Shown: positions 32,832 to 42,146 of the stretch, in pieces
Layout of the letters: each line of letters begins with the position of its first letter
How positions within the stretch are numbered: position 1 is the stretch's first letter
Source of the DNA: Halostagnicola sp. A-GB9-2
GTDB taxonomy: Archaea > Halobacteriota > Halobacteria > Halobacteriales > Natrialbaceae
Direction of reading: 5' to 3'
DNA: 64,000 bases
Assembly: GCF_030068615.1 (NCBI RefSeq)
Contig: NZ_JASJOC010000013.1
Coordinates: forward strand, 1-64,000
Made by a program: the position numbers and the translations under genes
The notes under the pieces: model-generated
What the model was told of the DNA's origin: nothing
Seen by the model: the letters and a program-made list of their open reading frames with translations, nothing else
Database searches by the model: none

Positions 32832-34277
32832 TTATCCTCCAAGTCGTTGTAGGAGACGACCGAATCCGACCGTGATAACCGAGCCGCGGTCGTCACGAGC
32901 TGGCACTCGCTCGTCTTCCTCGTTGAGTGTCGTTTCGTAGTAGACCGGGTGAACCTCCAATTCGGGTGTCTGCCGAAGGAGGCTACTGAACTGCTGGCTC
33001 TGACTGAGTTCGTCCTCGACAAACTGCTTGAAGTCGTCAAACGAATCTTGAGGGTCTTGTTCGGTTGCTTCCCAGTACTGGTCGGCGAGGATATCAGCTT
33101 TCGTGGGGACGAGGACAACCCCCGTATCCTCGGCCACCTCGAGAATCGAGAAGTACTCGGCGAGGCCGAGCCCCTCGTTGTTCACGAACCGCTCGAGGTC
33201 GATCAGCAGGATCAACTTGTTCGCGTCGCGAATACCCTCTGTTAGTGCCTCGAGTTCCGCATCCGGATTGGAGATGTTTCCCTCCAACGCGTCGGGAATG
33301 CGGCTCAAGTGCTCGCCCGCGTAATCCACACTCGAGACGGTCACGTTCTTCGGGAACAACGTTCCCTTCACGAACTTGAACTCGAGATGCTGGAGTTCGC
33401 TTCGACCCGTTGCCTCGACGATCCAGTCCGTCGCGTCTCGGTCGAGGTTTTCGACCAGTTCCATCAAATCCTGACTCGGGTTCAACGCCTCTCGTTGACT
33501 CTGGCGTTTGTCTTCGTCACGCTCGAGAGCTTTGAGATAGGCACCAATCAGGAGCAGGCTCTTTCCCGAAGCTGGCGGTCCGAGGACGAAGAAGCTATCG
33601 TTGGATTCGTACTGAGTGAAACGTCGTGCCGTGCCAACGGCAACGCCGCTCGCGAGGACGTTCACCGCTAGTCCGTCAGCCCGAAGCGAGAGTCCCGAGG
33701 ACTCCGGTGAAAGGATTGTGACACCCTGTTCAGAGACTTCGATGAACTCAGGATAGACGATATGTGCCTCGATCAGTGAGACGAACACGACGCCGACCAA
33801 GAGCGCATAAATGCTCCAGGTCGCCCTTCGGTACTCGATTGGACCCATTTGCTTGAGCTCGAGTGCTTTCCGCCCACCGCCGAGTAGCAATCCGAGCACG
33901 AGTCCCGGAAGGATTGCGATCGCATCCTCGGGCTGGCTTACGTCCGGGACGAACGTTCCACTCGAGGCCAGGAAAAAGAGCGTGACGCCGAGCCCGATCC
34001 AGATCAACAACGCCTGCCAGCGTTTTTTTGGATCGAGCGTCATCAGAGCGAGCAAGCCGATTACGAACCCGAGGAACAGGAAGTTGATCACTCCCTGTCC
34101 AATCCCAACGAACTCTCGGAGTTCCATGACCGACCGAAGGATGTGGCTTTCTGTCCACGCGGTCGCGTACAGTTGGGCCAGTACCGGCGTCACCGCAACG
34201 ACAATACCGAGGTACACGAGTAGCGCTATCTTCTCTCCGTGCTCTCGAAGCCCCGTTAGCACCGCTTGCCTCACCAT
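32832..34277 (-). CDS. Membrane-anchored P-loop GTPase
   Basis: A 481-residue protein. The N-terminal 180 residues contain about five membrane helices (about 17-40, 63-81, 88-105, 120-134, 153-170). The C-terminal half is a GTPase-type P-loop domain: G1 GPPASGKS (233-240), G3 DYAG (VSSVDYAGEHLSRI, about 318-321), and G4 TKAD in VVLVPTKADIL. A hydrophobic LILLIDLERF strand precedes G4. The G1-G3-G4 order identifies a TRAFAC-like GTPase rather than an ABC or AAA enzyme. It could be related to double-GTPase or SRPRB-like proteins, but I cannot tell which. A signalling, membrane-remodelling or conflict role with its partner is possible. Confidence 0.75.
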   Translation of the reverse strand: MVRQAVLTGLREHGEKIALLVYLGIVVAVTPVLAQLYATAWTESHILRSVMELREFVGIGQGVINFLFLGFVIGLLALMTLDPKKRWQALLIWIGLGVTLFFLASSGTFVPDVSQPEDAIAILPGLVLGLLLGGGRKALELKQMGPIEYRRATWSIYALLVGVVFVSLIEAHIVYPEFIEVSEQGVTILSPESSGLSLRADGLAVNVLASGVAVGTARRFTQYESNDSFFVLGPPASGKSLLLIGAYLKALERDEDKRQSQREALNPSQDLMELVENLDRDATDWIVEATGRSELQHLEFKFVKGTLFPKNVTVSSVDYAGEHLSRIPDALEGNISNPDAELEALTEGIRDANKLILLIDLERFVNNEGLGLAEYFSILEVAEDTGVVLVPTKADILADQYWEATEQDPQDSFDDFKQFVEDELSQSQQFSSLLRQTPELEVHPVYYETTLNEEDERVPARDDRGSVITVGFGRLLQRLGG

Positions 34278-34960
34278 CGTTCTCTCAACTCCGGTAGTCG
34301 GCTCGTCGACCGCCGTCGCAAACAGTTATTCGTCCGTTTCATCTTCAGGCGTTCCTGATTACAGTGGTGCTCCGGGTCTCCCCCTACGGATTTCACCAGA
34401 GCTGTCTCACACAATGAGAAACTCATACGTTGTTCTGTATCACGACAAGATAGTTAGTTGGGTATCTTAATTCTTTGGTCCCCACAGTCGTCCAACTGTC
34501 AACATTTGCGTCTTCTGGGACGGGAGTTCGGTGTTTGTGGGCGATCCATTTTTGCTCTCGAGAGACGCATCTCGAGATAGCCACAGTTCAGAGTGGAAAA
34601 CGTCAGCGTGCTATCGGAGACTATTTGCTACCGACTGTGTTCAGCCGGATTGGCTGGACGAGAGCAGATCTAATCCGACAGTCTGCCATGCCCCATCATT
34701 CAACATAAGCGATATATTTTGAGAATGTCACGGATTCCCTTCTCACTGGTCGATCGGCAAGAAGAGTTAAATACCGGCAGACAGCGCCACGCTCACCACT
34801 TATCACAGGAGGGGCTCACGGCAAGTAGAATTAAATAGTATCAGATCGGCGAACAGATTTAATACAGGGTAGTTAGAAGTTGAGGTACGTTCCGGCAGGT
34901 ACCCAGCGGAGGCACAGGTGTCCTCGAGGGGTGGGTGCTGGACGCTAAACACAGATACAC
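34278..34960. other. Intergenic region with tandem TATA-like boxes upstream of the archaellins
   Basis: No gene is supported. Three similar A/T boxes in their final 200 bp (GTTAAATACC near 34767, AATTAAATA at 34829-34837, ATTTAATAC at 34857-34865) precede the archaellin gene, suggesting several promoters or phased regulatory sites. The remainder shows nothing recognisable. Confidence 0.45.
34857..34865 (+). promoter_or_regulatory. TATA box of the archaellin genes
   Basis: ATTTAATAC lies 96 bp upstream of the archaellin ATG. The predicted transcript has a leader of about 70 nt, unlike the leaderless genes elsewhere in the window, leaving room for translational control. Confidence 0.45.
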
Positions 34961-36235
34961 ATGTTCGAACGAATCACAGACGAAGAAGAACGCGGTCAGG
35001 TGGGTATCGGTACGCTCATCGTGTTCATCGCGATGGTACTTGTTGCAGCGATTGCAGCAGGGGTACTGATCAACACCGCCGGACTGCTTCAGTCACAGGC
35101 CGAAGCAACGGGTCAAGAAAGTACAGCACAGGTGTCGAATGTTGTCGAAATTGAGTCCGCAACTGGGCAAGTAGTTGATGACGGCAATCCACTCGAGGAT
35201 GTTGACCTCGTGCTTGAAGATGAAATCGAGGGTACTGCTGCCGACCACACTAGCATTGAATACATCTCCGTAGAAACTGACAACGTATTTGTAGAAAGTC
35301 AAAGCGGAGATGTTGGTGAGCTTGAAGAAGAGCTAGAGGGCGTTGACCTATCCAGTGATGCTGATGTGGAATTTGAAGTTGAAACCGATGAATCGGGTAC
35401 CGAAGATCCTCTTGGTACTGGTGACGACTACACCATTGAAGTTGATGAGAGCTACATCCAAGAGGATGGAACGGTAAAACTATTTGTCCTCGAAGATCCT
35501 GATACAGCCGATAATCTCTTAGTTGAGAGTGTTCTCGACGAGGGCTACATCAATGGTGTTCAGTTCTACGACATGACTGGCGAAATCGATGAGTTAGAAA
35601 TTACCGATCCTATTGGTGTAGGCAACGTGGAGCCACACGCGGAGGCTGACTTTAGTGGCGAAGATCTCTCTGGTGGTGACAACGAAATCGAAGTGGCGGT
35701 AGAGACCACGGATAATGAGGAACTTGGCGACGCAACAGGATCACTTGAATTAACTGCACTCGCCTCTGCAGAAGGTGACGGAGCTGCCATTCAAGTCTTT
35801 GATGATGGAAGTGGAGACCTCGTTCTTGACATCGATGCAGACGAACCCACCGGTCCAGGTACCGGTGACTACATCGACGAAGTCTCGATGATGGTCTCAC
35901 TCGGACCAGGTGCAGATGCAGTTGACCTTGGGGCAGCAACCTTCGAATACGTCGGTGAAGATACTGAGCGAGGTCAAGCAGAGGATCTCATCAACCTTGA
36001 TGTCGAAAGCCTCGAGGGAGAAGATCTGATCAACAGTGACGATGCTGATGCAATCCTCACATCCGATGATCGCTACAACATTGAGTTAGATCTCAACGGA
36101 CCTGGTAATGAAGACTTCTCGCCAATCGAAGCAGGTGGCTCCGCTGAGTTCACTATCGTTACCGCCGACAGCTCCCAAACTGTTGAAGTGCTGATGGCAC
36201 CGTCGACGCTTACTGAAGACGCAATTAGTCTCTAA
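34961..36235 (+). CDS. Archaellin (flagellin), long form
   Basis: A 424-residue archaellin. The N-terminus [20 protein letters not shown] has a class III signal peptide cut by prepilin peptidase PibD before QVGIGT, then the conserved hydrophobic assembly helix ([20 protein letters not shown]). It continues with [14 protein letters not shown] as in all haloarchaeal archaellins. The variable middle is enlarged and very acidic (about residues 70-290). The C-terminal [21 protein letters not shown] and the final VEVLMAP strand are conserved archaellin features. Most archaellins are near 200 residues, so this protein carries a large surface-exposed insertion. It builds the archaellum filament with the following gene. 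Confidence 0.93.
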   Translation: MFERITDEEERGQVGIGTLIVFIAMVLVAAIAAGVLINTAGLLQSQAEATGQESTAQVSNVVEIESATGQVVDDGNPLEDVDLVLEDEIEGTAADHTSIEYISVETDNVFVESQSGDVGELEEELEGVDLSSDADVEFEVETDESGTEDPLGTGDDYTIEVDESYIQEDGTVKLFVLEDPDTADNLLVESVLDEGYINGVQFYDMTGEIDELEITDPIGVGNVEPHAEADFSGEDLSGGDNEIEVAVETTDNEELGDATGSLELTALASAEGDGAAIQVFDDGSGDLVLDIDADEPTGPGTGDYIDEVSMMVSLGPGADAVDLGAATFEYVGEDTERGQAEDLINLDVESLEGEDLINSDDADAILTSDDRYNIELDLNGPGNEDFSPIEAGGSAEFTIVTADSSQTVEVLMAPSTLTEDAISL

Positions 36236-36270
36236 TTCGGTTTAGAGACCTATAATAACTTCATATTTTG

Positions 36271-36825
36271 ATGATCGCATCGGCCCCTGACGAAGAGAGA
36301 CGTGCACAAGTAGGCATTGGGACACTCATCCTGTTCGTAGCGATGGTGCTCATCGCCGTCCTCGCAGCGGGTGTCCTGATGAACACTGCTGGCGTCCTTC
36401 AGTCACAGGCCGAAGCAACCGGGCAAGAAAGCACTGCAGAGATTTCGAACACCGTCGACGTCTACACCGCAGTCGGCGACGTGAACGAAGATACCGAGAT
36501 CGAGGCGATCGATATCACAGTTGGGCTGGGTGCTGGCTCGAATCCGATTGACCTCGACAATATCGTGATCGACTATCTCGGGCCAGGTGGACATACATTC
36601 ATCACTGACGTTCCCGTCAACGTCGACGGGACCGACAGCTCGGTCCTCGAGACAGGGGGCGACCGAGCGACGATCACGGCAGAACTCGAAGGAGAAGAAG
36701 AAGTCGAACCGCTCGAGCAAGGCGATGCTGCAGTCATAACCATCATTACAAACGACGGCGCACAGATTACCGTGCAGTTGACCACCCCGACGATTCTCGA
36801 AGCCGAACAACCAGTCCGGCTGTAA
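36271..36825 (+). CDS. Archaellin (flagellin), short form
   Basis: A 184-residue archaellin, 35 bp after the first. I prefer the ATG at 36271 over the TTG at 36268. The signal [20 protein letters not shown] is cut before QVGIGT. The assembly helix and [13 protein letters not shown] segment almost repeat the first archaellin. The middle is short, then [20 protein letters not shown] and a C-terminal ITVQLTTP strand follow. The gene pair probably arose by duplication, with different middle domains. No other archaellum genes lie nearby. Confidence 0.93.
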   Translation: MIASAPDEERRAQVGIGTLILFVAMVLIAVLAAGVLMNTAGVLQSQAEATGQESTAEISNTVDVYTAVGDVNEDTEIEAIDITVGLGAGSNPIDLDNIVIDYLGPGGHTFITDVPVNVDGTDSSVLETGGDRATITAELEGEEEVEPLEQGDAAVITIITNDGAQITVQLTTPTILEAEQPVRL

Positions 36826-37407
36826 CGTCGCCAGTGGTTCATCGAGCGATCCATTGCAGGAGATCCTTCACTCAACGTGAGACTGCTCAAGCTATGAACT
36901 CGATCGAAGCCACCCAAACAACAGCCACAGCACTAGAAGCAGTCGAACCGCTACGAATCCACGAGTCGCAATCGCCACACGTGCTCGAGAAGTATATCGA
37001 CTACACGCCCAAAGGCCGTGGTATCCTTACGACAATCGTCCCAGGTAGGTGATCGGTGGGAATGAGTTCGTGCGATGATCGGATGTAACAACGCTACTCA
37101 TCTCCACCTCCGCAGTTGGTGTGGGTTCGAACGATTCACAGCAAGGGTAGCAGTGGGCTGCTAACTACCGCTGTGATGACTACTTCAGAGTCGAACTCGA
37201 GCCACGAACCGTGACTCGAGCTGACTTGGACTCGCGTCGGGTGGGTCCGGGGAAGACCGAGTAACTACCGACGCATTCGAACGATAGGAAACCACCACTG
37301 TAAATATACCTCATTGTCACAAGCCCACGTATTTTGAAATATACTCGAGAGAGTACGCACCTGCAGGACAAAAACCCCTCAACGGTACGCCAGTCGCTGA
37401 TCCCGAG
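36826..37407. other. Intergenic region with one doubtful small ORF
   Basis: A plus-strand frame at 36894-37052 could encode 52 residues (MNSIEATQTTATALEAVEPL...). It is co-directional with the archaellins and has haloarchaeal composition, but has no family support. The remaining sequence to 37407 shows no gene or RNA. Confidence 0.3.
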
Positions 37408-38565
37408 TCATCGAACCGACGCCGAATATTCCCGCGGTGGCACCAACGAGTCGATAAAGTTCCGATCGATAGGCATCCCCTTGAGAGTCGTAAACTGCAC
37501 CGGATCCAAGTCGTTTGTAACGAGCTCTCGAGACGTGTGCTCTCGAAGCTGAAGGCAGGCCTCGACATCGAGTATCCGAGGCTTTAGCGAAAATGGGAGT
37601 TCCGAAATTGCTTCCTCGAGGGCTGGATACGCTCGCACGATGCTTCGTGATGAGACGCGACATGCATCGGCGACCGTCTGCTGGTTAAGCGATTTCGTCG
37701 CGAGCGAATCAGCAATGTAAATGCTGGCACCCGCAACGCTGAGTGTGTTTTTCGTTCGGCAGACGCCATCGCTAAAGAAGTAGCCCGCAATGAACGTCGC
37801 GGTCGGGAGAAGTTGCTCTTTCTGCTCAGCCGGCGATGAATCGAACGGCTCGTCCGGAAGCCGTTCGATAATACGCCTAATCAGCGTTGCAGGATTGATC
37901 GGCGGGATAGCGCAATCGAGGTCGGCTTTGAGTTGATTCATCGCATTGCGGGTTTTCTCCTCGGACGGAAACACAGTCCACGAGTCACACACCCACGAGA
38001 TCGGGATCGGGTCATTTTCCATTCGACTTGCCATATAGAAACAGGCGAGCAGGTCGCTGATTGTCTTTGGCTCGATACTATCACTCGCGCGCCCGTCCGC
38101 CTCGAGCATTTCAGCTGTGTCGATCACGGCCGGGTCGACGTTGAATCTCTTGTAGAGCGTGCCAAAGATAAGATCCCGAAATGCTGTGTGACTGGTCCCA
38201 ACATCGTGGTACTCGTCTTTGATCGTCTGTGGGCTGTCTGCAACAGGTAAATCGACGCGGTCTGCGGAAGGAACAGGCTGTTCACCACCGGCTGGTGAGG
38301 ATTGTGACTCACTCGAGGACTGCTTCAGGACAATATCCCATTCAGCAGTTTCGATCGCGGTCTCTCGCGATTGAGGGACCTCAGCGTCTGCCGATTCGTC
38401 ACTGATTGATGGCTCACTATTCAGGGCCGATTGAAGCCGTTCGAGTGAGTCCACTCCATCGACCTGAACGATTAGCCTCCCGACCTCCTCATCTAGTTGC
38501 TCGAGTCTGACATCACCTGCTGAGACGACAGCAGCTTCGTCAGTCTCCGATATCTCTGAATACAT
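37408..38565 (-). CDS. Divergent TFIIB-like cyclin-fold protein
   Basis: A 385-residue protein from the ATG at 38565. The C-terminal half resembles the second cyclin repeat of archaeal TFIIB: NTLSVAGASIYIADSLATKS, then LNQQTVADACRVSSRSIVRA, an HTH-like segment. An earlier segment (TISDLLACFYMASRMENDPI) may match the first repeat. No N-terminal zinc ribbon (CxxC pairs) is present; instead there is an acidic region and a polar linker. It therefore could bind TBP or DNA but not recruit polymerase as a normal TFB does. The location beside the archaellins, convergent with them, is suggestive. Moderate confidence in the family, low in the role. Confidence 0.65.
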   Translation of the reverse strand: MYSEISETDEAAVVSAGDVRLEQLDEEVGRLIVQVDGVDSLERLQSALNSEPSISDESADAEVPQSRETAIETAEWDIVLKQSSSESQSSPAGGEQPVPSADRVDLPVADSPQTIKDEYHDVGTSHTAFRDLIFGTLYKRFNVDPAVIDTAEMLEADGRASDSIEPKTISDLLACFYMASRMENDPIPISWVCDSWTVFPSEEKTRNAMNQLKADLDCAIPPINPATLIRRIIERLPDEPFDSSPAEQKEQLLPTATFIAGYFFSDGVCRTKNTLSVAGASIYIADSLATKSLNQQTVADACRVSSRSIVRAYPALEEAISELPFSLKPRILDVEACLQLREHTSRELVTNDLDPVQFTTLKGMPIDRNFIDSLVPPREYSASVR

Positions 38566-39693
38566 ACTCAATCGACCCACAGGCTCCTACAGTGGCGAGC
38601 CGGTACTTGATTCTCTTTTGAGCCCTGTGATCAAATAACTTCCTGTGTGAGAATCCTCCGGTAAATCGCCTCGGGGTCAAGTGGTTCGAGAATCGAAGAT
38701 GCTCGTGATGACGGGAGACCGCTGGTCTCTCGAACCACGGCCCGTCGCCCACGTAACGAGGGAGTATCCGAACGAGCAGGCAGTGAACGCCACATCCTCG
38801 AGGGGTATGCCAACGTGCTAACTGCTCAACGGACGCGAGACGATCCTCGAGTCTGTCGACACCTGCCGAAGTCCTTGTGGCAAAAGCAACACTAGGACTC
38901 CCTATATTGTCGATGATAGGTACAACGACGGTTTAGACTGCCAGCAGTCCACAAGATATTGTGTGACTACCCGTGCCCGAAAGGTCTGCTAGTTCGTGAC
39001 TAGACTGAAAGCCTGAAATCCCCACTGTTGAGCGACCCGCAGGGTCGCAAGGCTCGAAGATCTGTGATTCCCGTCCGTTCGAGATTCCTTTGCGTTTACG
39101 CCGAGGAGGATGTCAATGGCCAAACTGACAACCACATGAATTGAAGGCCGAGTGTCCTTACCACAGCAGTCTCAAACAGCACATTTGATTTGGATTACAA
39201 CTGTACCACCGTAAATACAGAACAAACATTTGACTCGCTCTTTCAATCAAATGCCAAATTTGGGCCGGTAAGTCAAAGGGTTGACACAGACATCGACCTG
39301 GATACAACTAGTCTCGAGGATACTTCACCAGCGAAAATAACACTGGATAATCAACATGTTATTAATTGAATCACATTAGTTGTGGATAGCCCCCGATCCT
39401 GACAAGTGAAGATAATACTACTGGGCTAGCTCCGACTTTGGCGCAGACAATGTGCATAAAATACAATTACTACAACCCATTTGCGCTCATTCGGCTTTGG
39501 TGAATCGCCATACGGCATTAGGTTGGGAGATCTTGGGACCTAACCCTCGTCCATAGAGGTCAACGCCGTCTAGTAATTCACTAGAGCCGTTCATTCTACT
39601 TGAAGCACGCAATTACAGTCAAGAAAAGACATCAAGGTCTGAGAGAAATATCAAATAAACAGACAAAACTAGTATCGAGGTTTGATGATTCTC
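38566..39693. other. Intergenic region with repeats and a solitary element end
   Basis: No supported gene. Positions 38668-38691 carry a 24-bp sequence also found at 63111-63134. Positions 38681-38737 form an 11-bp inverted repeat (GTGGTTCGAGA). Positions 39032-39115 hold a TnpB-type right end. Positions about 39180-39270 carry words of the dispersed repeat (GTACAGTTGTAA on the minus strand). From 39120 the sequence is AT-rich. Confidence 0.45.
39032..39115 (+). repeat. Solitary TnpB-type element right end
   Basis: GCGACCC-GCA-GGGTCGC hairpin at 39032-39048, then GCGTTTACGCCGAGGAGGATGTCAA ending near 39115. The last 12 bases equal the right-end terminus after both tnpB genes. No tnpB frame is adjacent. 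The spacing and CGTTTACG word match the solitary end at 31557-31623. Confidence 0.55.
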
Positions 39694-40176
39694 TTAAAAG
39701 AAAAAGTAGAGTGCCACGGCCACGAGAAAGAAAAGAAGGGCGGCGACCACTAGTGATCGGGAATAAGAACGACCTCCTTTGTCGTCTGCTGAGGATTCAA
39801 ACGTGAAAGTTTGAGGAGGTTCAGCGGATGCACCAAATTCCGGGTCCGAACTCTCCCGGTCAAACGAGTCTAACGTTGAGTTGATCTTGTAGAACTCAGT
39901 CCCTCGTTTGATGATGTCTGCATCTGGATCATACTCGACGAAGTCGTACTTCTCGAGCGTTTCGATATGGTTTTGTCGTAACGATACTCGGACACTATTT
40001 CTATATTTACTGGCGTCGTCCCACTCACTGTCTTCTATCCGCATTACCTCATCAACTAACGAGTTTAATGAGCAAGACTCCCCATTGGATGCAAGCGCTT
40101 TCAGAAATATCCGACGTCTTGGATTAGCCAGCATTTTGATGATTATAGTTTCGTCATACTCCGCTGCTTTAGCCAT
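39694..40176 (-). CDS. HTH protein with C-terminal membrane anchor
   Basis: A 160-residue protein from the ATG at 40176 (MAKAAEYDETIIIKMLANPR). Residues about 10-85 follow the haloarchaeal winged-helix pattern of the DUF7344 type: MLANPRRRIFLKALASNG, a helix-turn-helix around SVRVSLRQNHIETLEKYDFV, and a wing ending VEYDPDADIIKRG. An acidic linker leads to a C-terminal helix (VVAALLFFLVAVALYFFF) ending the protein, so the DNA-binding part is tethered to the inner membrane face. Upstream in-frame ATGs at 40236 and 40248 are possible but add non-conserved residues. It probably acts as a membrane-linked regulator. Confidence 0.75.
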   Translation of the reverse strand: MAKAAEYDETIIIKMLANPRRRIFLKALASNGESCSLNSLVDEVMRIEDSEWDDASKYRNSVRVSLRQNHIETLEKYDFVEYDPDADIIKRGTEFYKINSTLDSFDRESSDPEFGASAEPPQTFTFESSADDKGGRSYSRSLVVAALLFFLVAVALYFFF

Positions 40177-40349
40177 TCGATTGGGTCCCCCAAATGTATT
40201 AATTGATGCTGGCAACAAATGTTTTATGGCCGACATAGAAATACCCAAAGGTTATTTTTCTTCCATGGCTCCACCAGATTGGCGAATATTCCAAACATCA
40301 TGTTGCGAATATAATCAATAGGCTACACCCAAGAGAGTTAGTTACAAAT

Positions 40350-42146
40350 TCACTCGACAGTAACACTCTTCGCGAGATGACGTGGCTTGTCGATCGATCG
40401 GCCGAGTTCGTTCGCCACCCAATACGAAACAAGTTGCAGTTGGACATTCGCCGTAATTGCAGACGTAATTCCCGTCGACGGAGGCACCTCAAGAACATGG
40501 TCAGCATACCGGCCGACATCAGAGACCCCATCGGTAACAGCAATAACTGGCGTGTCACGCGCTTCGACTTCTTTGACATTCCCAATTGTCTTTTCGGCAA
40601 TCGGTCCATCGCCTGTGACTACAGCGAACACAGGCGTCTTCTCTGAAACAAGTGCTAACGGTCCATGTTTCAACTCACCAGCCGCAAAGCCTTCTGCGTG
40701 CTTGTAGGTAATCTCCTTCATCTTGAGTGCGCCTTCGAGCGCGACAGGACGGTGGTGCTTCCGTCCGATAAAGAAGTAGGCGTCCGCGTTTCGGTACTCG
40801 GTTGCAATCTCCTTTGCACGAGAATTATCGAGCACCGCCTGTACCTGATCTGGAACCGTTCGTAGTTCACGGATGAGTTCTCGGGATCGATGATTGCTCA
40901 GTTCCGCGGCGAGCAACATAAGTGCAACCTGCTGGCTCGCAAAGGTTTTCGTCGCCGCAACGCCGATCTCAGGCCCTGCTCTAATATAGAGTACCTCATC
41001 ACACGTCCTCGCCGCAGAGCTTCCGACAACGTTAGTAACTGCAAGCGTCGTCGAACCAGCCCGGTTTGCCTCCCGAAGTGCTCGCATCGTATCTGCGGTT
41101 TCCCCACTTTGTGTTACACCAACGACGAGGCTGTCTGCGCTAAGGGGAATCTCAGTTGCGGTGAACTCACTCGCTAAAAACGCTTGTGCGGGGACACCCC
41201 AGTCACGGAACAATCGAGCAGCGAAGGCAGCTGCATGATATGACGTTCCACAGGCAACCAGTCGAATCGGCGGATTCCAGTCCATTTCATCAATGTTCTC
41301 GAGAGAGACGCCACCAGATAATTCCTCGAGACGACCGCGGAGACATTGTCGAAGTGCAGTTGGTTGCTCATGGATCTCTTTGAGCATGTAGTGGTCATAG
41401 CCACTCTTGCCCGTCTCCTCGGAATCCCAAGCGATAGTTTCGATCGTCGTGTCGACGACGTCCCCAGTATCATCAGTCACGACGACTCGATCGGGAGTTA
41501 ACCGAGCGAACTCACCGTCATCAAGATAGATTACACGGTCAGTATACTCGATGAACGCGGGAACATCGCTGGCAAGGTAGTATCCGTTCTCCCCGAGACC
41601 CAATACGAGTGGAGACTCATTTCTGGCAGCATACACTGTCTCATCTCCCTCAAACACAGCTGCGATTGCGTAACTCCCTTCGACACGATCAATCGCGCTC
41701 CGAAATGCTTCAGCATTGGTTTGCCCCTGCTCGAGGAACGATCCGATCAGATGCGGAATCACTTCCGTATCAGTCTCGCTATCGAATTCGATACCGGCTG
41801 TGGTAAGTTCATCCCGGAGCTCCTGGTAGTTTCCAATTATCCCATTGTGGACAACGGCAACACGTTCTAATTCATCGGTATGGGGATGTGCGTTCGCATC
41901 AGACGGTGCCCCGTGAGTACTCCAGCGTGTGTGTCCGATGCCAGCTGGCTCATCGCCGAGCTGTGATTCTGGCAGTGCCGACTCGAGTGAAGAGAGTTCA
42001 CCGGCTTTCTTGTGCACCTCAATCGACGGATCTGCAAGTGCAACACCTGCCGAATCATATCCCCGATACTCGAGCTGGGAAAGCCCCTCAAGAAGGACAT
42101 CGGTTGCACCCTGATCAGTTCCGACATACCCGACGATGCCACACAT
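40350..42146 (-). CDS. glmS: Glutamine--fructose-6-phosphate aminotransferase
   Basis: A 598-residue GlmS that makes glucosamine-6-phosphate from fructose-6-phosphate and glutamine, the entry to UDP-GlcNAc. The N-terminal Cys2 (MCGIVGYVG) is the glutaminase nucleophile; GHTRWSTHG and NGIIGNYQELR follow. Two SIS sugar domains carry CGTSYHAA, GVTQSGETADT and the C-terminal RHLAKSVTVE. Length matches the family. The start overlaps the stop of the upstream nucleotidyltransferase gene by one base (TAATG), so the two are translationally coupled and catalyse linked steps. Confidence 0.97.
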   Translation of the reverse strand: MCGIVGYVGTDQGATDVLLEGLSQLEYRGYDSAGVALADPSIEVHKKAGELSSLESALPESQLGDEPAGIGHTRWSTHGAPSDANAHPHTDELERVAVVHNGIIGNYQELRDELTTAGIEFDSETDTEVIPHLIGSFLEQGQTNAEAFRSAIDRVEGSYAIAAVFEGDETVYAARNESPLVLGLGENGYYLASDVPAFIEYTDRVIYLDDGEFARLTPDRVVVTDDTGDVVDTTIETIAWDSEETGKSGYDHYMLKEIHEQPTALRQCLRGRLEELSGGVSLENIDEMDWNPPIRLVACGTSYHAAAFAARLFRDWGVPAQAFLASEFTATEIPLSADSLVVGVTQSGETADTMRALREANRAGSTTLAVTNVVGSSAARTCDEVLYIRAGPEIGVAATKTFASQQVALMLLAAELSNHRSRELIRELRTVPDQVQAVLDNSRAKEIATEYRNADAYFFIGRKHHRPVALEGALKMKEITYKHAEGFAAGELKHGPLALVSEKTPVFAVVTGDGPIAEKTIGNVKEVEARDTPVIAVTDGVSDVGRYADHVLEVPPSTGITSAITANVQLQLVSYWVANELGRSIDKPRHLAKSVTVE

